Assembly: GCF_005503145.1 (NCBI RefSeq)
Contig: NZ_SCNV01000025.1
Span: forward strand, 50,284-114,283
DNA: 64,000 bases
Source of the DNA: Burkholderia sp. 4M9327F10
GTDB taxonomy: Bacteria > Pseudomonadota > Gammaproteobacteria > Burkholderiales > Burkholderiaceae
Direction: 5' to 3'
Positions 61,069 through 64,000 of this stretch are shown one piece after another. The notes under the pieces are model-generated. The model worked only from the letters and a program-made list of their open reading frames with translations. It was not told where the DNA came from and made no database searches. Position numbers and translations under genes: made by a program. Position 1 is the stretch's first letter. The number at the start of each line of letters is the position of its first letter.

Positions 61069-62553
61069 ATGAATACCCCAAACTACCGCACCGAATATGA
61101 TTTGCTTGGCGAGCGCCTGGTGCCGCAGGAGGCGTACTACGGCGTGCATACACTTCGCGCCAAGGAGAATTTCGAGATTTCGGGCACAAAGATATCGACC
61201 TTCCCGAATCTGGTGATCGCACTCGCGGCAGTCAAGCAGGCCGCAGCAGAAGCAAACGCTGAACTCGGACTGCTTAAACCCGAACTTCGCGATGCGATTG
61301 TCGCGGCGTGCGTCGAGTTGCGCGAAGGTCATCTGCATGACCAGTTTGTTGTCGACGTGATCCAGGGCGGCGCGGGCACTTCGACCAATATGAACGCGAA
61401 TGAGGTGATCTGCAACCGCGCACTGGAGATCATGGGCCATTCGCGGGGCGAATATATCTACCTCCATCCCAACGAACATGTGAACCTTGCACAGAGCACG
61501 AATGACGTTTATCCGACCGCGTTGCGCATTGCGACTTTCTTCGCGATCGAGCATCTGCTGGAAGCGATGGCCCATTTGCATGACGCGTTCGACGCGAAGT
61601 CCGCCGAGTTCGCCGGATTTCTCAAACTCGGCCGCACCCAGCTTCAGGATGCCGTTCCGATGACATTGGGTCAGGAGTTTTCAACCTACGCGGTTATGCT
61701 CGAAGAAGATATGGCCCGCCTGCGTGAGGCTTCGGCACTGATCCGCGAAATCAACCTCGGCGCCACAGCTATCGGCACAGGTATTACTGCGCATCCCGAG
61801 TACGCACAAAAGGCTTGTGAAGCGCTTCGCAGCATCACGGGAATCGAACTGATCACTGCGCCAAACCTGATAGAAGCGACACAGGACTGCGGTGCGTTCG
61901 TCCAGATTTCCGGCGTTCTGAAACGCATCGCCGTCAAGCTTTCCAAAACGTGTAACGATTTGCGGCTGCTGTCGAGTGGCCCGCGCGCGGGCCTTAACGA
62001 GATCAACCTGCCACCGATGCAGGCCGGCTCCTCAATCATGCCGGGCAAGGTCAACCCGGTCATTCCGGAAGTGGTGAATCAGGTTGCATTTGAAGTGTTT
62101 GGCAACGACATCACGGTGACTTTTGCTGCCGAAGGCGGTCAGCTTCAGCTCAATGCGTTCGAGCCTATCATTGCGAGCGCACTTTTCCGTAGCTTCAGGC
62201 ACCTGACCGCGGCCTGTACAACGCTCGCCGACAAGTGCGTTCGCGGCATCACGGCCAACCCCGATCACCTGCGCGAAACGCTGGAGCGTTCGCTCGCGCT
62301 GGCGACCGCGCTGAACCCGTATATCGGCTACAAAAATGCGACTTCAGTTGCGTCCGAAGCGCACCTCAATAACTCGACGATCCGCGAAGAGGTGCTACGC
62401 CGAGGCCTGATGACCGAAAAGCAGCTCGATGAAGCACTTCGCCCCGAGACGCTGATCGAGCCGCGGGTTTACAGCACTCTCGCTAACGAGGCTGATCCGG
62501 GCAGCAGTGACGTGAAGCAGGATGGCATTCCGAACCGATTTTACGCGGGATAA
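61069..62553 (+). CDS. aspA: Aspartate ammonia-lyase (aspartase)
   Basis: AspA splits aspartate to fumarate and ammonia. The 494-residue protein has the superfamily signature GSSIMPGKVNPVIPEVVNQ, which includes the catalytic serine loop. TSTNMNANEVICNRALEIMG and NEHVNLAQSTNDVYPTALRI, quoted for their family motifs, are also present. The C-terminal extension (residues after 470, SSDVKQDGIPNRFYAG) is slightly longer than in E. coli. It would end the breakdown route in the TCA cycle. Fumarase is a close relative, but the substrate loop reads as aspartase and the context agrees. Confidence 0.92.
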   Translation: MNTPNYRTEYDLLGERLVPQEAYYGVHTLRAKENFEISGTKISTFPNLVIALAAVKQAAAEANAELGLLKPELRDAIVAACVELREGHLHDQFVVDVIQGGAGTSTNMNANEVICNRALEIMGHSRGEYIYLHPNEHVNLAQSTNDVYPTALRIATFFAIEHLLEAMAHLHDAFDAKSAEFAGFLKLGRTQLQDAVPMTLGQEFSTYAVMLEEDMARLREASALIREINLGATAIGTGITAHPEYAQKACEALRSITGIELITAPNLIEATQDCGAFVQISGVLKRIAVKLSKTCNDLRLLSSGPRAGLNEINLPPMQAGSSIMPGKVNPVIPEVVNQVAFEVFGNDITVTFAAEGGQLQLNAFEPIIASALFRSFRHLTAACTTLADKCVRGITANPDHLRETLERSLALATALNPYIGYKNATSVASEAHLNNSTIREEVLRRGLMTEKQLDEALRPETLIEPRVYSTLANEADPGSSDVKQDGIPNRFYAG

Positions 62554-62569
62554 CGAGCAGGGAGTTTGC

Positions 62570-63256
62570 ATGTCGATTTTACGCACAGATACTGGACTGA
62601 CCTCATCGGTCGCGAAGGCGCTTATTGAAGCCGGTTGTGTTCAGTTCCGCATCGACGAACCGTTTCGCCTGCCGTCGGGCTGGACGAGCCCGGTCTACAT
62701 GAACTGCCGACGTTTGATCTCCTTTCCGAAGCTTCGGCACGATCTCGTGAATGCGGGCCTGCAGTTGCTGAAGGAGCGCAACTGCCTGGAGGGACTCGAC
62801 TCGATCGTTGGGGCAGAGGCGAGCGGTATTGCACTGGCTGCATGGATCGCCGACACGCTCAAGCTGCCGTTGCACTATGTCCGGAAAAAGGCGAAGGGTC
62901 TCGGTCCTTCGACACAGATCGAAGGTCTTATTGAGCCCGGCGATCGCGTGCTGCTCGTCGATGACCTGATTGCGGCCGGCGAGTCCAAGCGGGAGTTCTG
63001 TCGCGCCCTCAATGAAGTCGGTGTGCAGATCAAGGACATCTTCGTGGTGTTTGAATACGGCGTATTCCCAACGGATGAAGTGCTCAAGCCGTGGGATGTG
63101 ACCGTTCATGCGCTGTGCAACTGGAACGACGTGCTCGAAGCAGCAAAAGCGGAGAGCCTCGCGGACGATCGTGCCATCGACGAACTCCAGGCGTTCCTGA
63201 TCAATCCCGTCGCGTGGTCGCATGCCCACGGCGGCATCGTCTGGACTCGGCGCTAG
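62570..63256 (+). CDS. pyrE: Orotate phosphoribosyltransferase, second-copy type
   Basis: The 228-residue protein has the PRPP-binding motif RVLLVDDLIAAGESK (about residues 126-140), the flexible basic loop VRKKAKGLGPSTQIEG, and IDEPFRLPSGWTSPVYMNCR near the N-terminus. PyrE converts orotate and PRPP to OMP. In this cluster it offers a salvage branch for part of the incoming orotate. It lies 16 bases after aspA, the last gene of the run. A housekeeping pyrE is expected elsewhere. Confidence 0.93.
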   Translation: MSILRTDTGLTSSVAKALIEAGCVQFRIDEPFRLPSGWTSPVYMNCRRLISFPKLRHDLVNAGLQLLKERNCLEGLDSIVGAEASGIALAAWIADTLKLPLHYVRKKAKGLGPSTQIEGLIEPGDRVLLVDDLIAAGESKREFCRALNEVGVQIKDIFVVFEYGVFPTDEVLKPWDVTVHALCNWNDVLEAAKAESLADDRAIDELQAFLINPVAWSHAHGGIVWTRR

Positions 63257-63377
63257 GCTGGTAAGCCGGCGGCGTAAAGTTCCTTTCAAGCGGTATTCGA
63301 GGCATATTGCTCCGGGTGGATCGGTCCAAAGCCTATCGCTGCGCCTGCACATCGCGTTACTTTTCTATCTCAATGAC

Positions 63378-64000
63378 ATGGACGAGCAGTTCAAGCAAAA
63401 CGCACTTGCGTATCATCAGTTTCCGCGCCCCGGCAAGATTTCGGTCACGCCGACCAAGCCTCTATCGAACCAGCTCGACCTTTCACTCGCGTACTCGCCG
63501 GGCGTGGCCGCGGCCTGCATGGCGATCTACGACGAGCCGCTCGACGCGCAGAAGTACACCTCGCGCGGCAACCTCGTGGGCGTGATCACCAACGGCACGG
63601 CCGTGCTCGGCCTCGGCAACATTGGCCCGCTCGCCGCCAAGCCGGTGATGGAAGGCAAGGGGTGTCTGTTCAAGAAGTTTGCCGGTATCGACGTGTTCGA
63701 CATCGAACTCTCGGAGACCGATCCGGACAAGCTCGTCGATGCGATTGCCATGCTCGAGCCGACGCTCGGCGGCATCAACCTCGAAGAGATCAAGGCGCCG
63801 GAATGCTTCTACATTGAGAAGAAGCTGCGCGAGCGCATGAAGATTCCGGTCTTCCATGATGACCAGCATGGCACCGCGATCATCGCGTCCGCGGCGATCC
63901 TGAACGGCCTGAAAGTGGTCGGCAAGAAGCTCGACGAAGTGAAGCTGGTCTGCTCGGGCGCGGGCGCCGCGGCGATTGCCTGTCTGGACCTGCTGGTGCA
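63378..64000 (+). CDS. maeB: Malic enzyme, NADP-dependent type, 3' end cut off by window edge
   Basis: At least 207 residues are visible from ATG 63378 to the edge. The N-terminus (MDEQFKQNALAYHQFPRPGKISVTPTKPL) and DLSLAYSPGVAAACMAI, TNGTAVLGLGNIGPLAAKPVMEGK, and IPVFHDDQHGTAIIASAAILNGL are classic MaeB motifs. The enzyme makes pyruvate, CO2 and NADPH from malate. Usual MaeB proteins also have a phosphotransacetylase-like C-terminal half, which lies outside. It could use the fumarate-derived malate from the orotate route, but it is probably an ordinary gene that borders it. Confidence 0.94.
   Translation, partial: MDEQFKQNALAYHQFPRPGKISVTPTKPLSNQLDLSLAYSPGVAAACMAIYDEPLDAQKYTSRGNLVGVITNGTAVLGLGNIGPLAAKPVMEGKGCLFKKFAGIDVFDIELSETDPDKLVDAIAMLEPTLGGINLEEIKAPECFYIEKKLRERMKIPVFHDDQHGTAIIASAAILNGLKVVGKKLDEVKLVCSGAGAAAIACLDLLV

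Noticed and set aside
54097..63256. Reading the pyr genes as a second pyrimidine synthesis operon
   Set aside because: No carbamoyl-phosphate synthase, aspartate carbamoyltransferase or pyrF, while a carbamoylase, aspartase, porin and carrier are present, all pointing to breakdown.
1..64000. CRISPR arrays, rRNA genes and insertion-sequence transposases
   Set aside because: No regularly spaced direct repeats, no rRNA-like sequence and no transposase motif were seen.

Overview
The window looks like chromosome from a high-GC betaproteobacterium of the Burkholderiaceae, most likely Paraburkholderia or a close relative. This rests on gene content and order (uppP facing trmB, ribB-ribH-nusB-aminotransferase, ubiD, YggT, DUF2520) and on general protein resemblance. 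No search was run.

Layout. (1) 1-5.8 kb is the right-hand part of an integrated mobile element: an HUH replication endonuclease running off the left edge, small accessory genes, a winged-helix protein, palindrome-rich DNA and a large serine recombinase. The element ends inside a YkgJ-type cysteine-cluster gene, of which only the 3' part remains here. (2) 6-24 kb is mostly housekeeping: a DUF1439 lipoprotein, uppP, trmB, tRNA-Gly(CCC), a large Sel1-repeat protein, YggT, a DUF2520 dehydrogenase-like protein, ubiD, a lytic transglycosylase, an aminotransferase, nusB, ribH and ribB. (3) 24-33 kb is accessory: a frameshifted TPR gene, a solute-binding protein, and a LysR regulator divergent from a C45 acyltransferase/peptidase, an alpha/beta hydrolase and an MFS carrier, then a serine hydrolase and a DUF2501 protein. 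(4) 33-45 kb is a tightly packed minus-strand run of nine genes: radical-SAM aminomutase, metallo-beta-lactamase-fold hydrolase, FAD/NAD(P)-binding protein, MaiA-like GST, methyltransferase, MFS, 2OG-Fe(II) oxygenase, cupin and a second MFS. A divergent LysR gene precedes it. It looks like a small-molecule pathway built without NRPS or PKS genes. (5) 45-53 kb is a mixed region of small, orphan and possibly decaying genes, including immunity-like proteins and an atypical carbamoyltransferase. (6) 53-63.3 kb holds an XRE-type regulator divergent from porin, MFS carrier, PyrK-like and PyrD type 1B subunits, an N-carbamoyl-amino-acid hydrolase, dihydroorotase, aspartase and orotate phosphoribosyltransferase. 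A malic enzyme gene runs off the right edge.

The strongest biological proposal is region 6. Its enzymes, in order, match the reductive breakdown of orotate: orotate to dihydroorotate to N-carbamoyl-aspartate to aspartate to fumarate. Uptake genes and a dedicated regulator flank them. The chemistry is classical from Clostridium (Zymobacterium) oroticum, but a compact, self-contained gene cluster for it in an aerobic betaproteobacterium appears unusual. Region 4 is the second candidate for an undescribed system.
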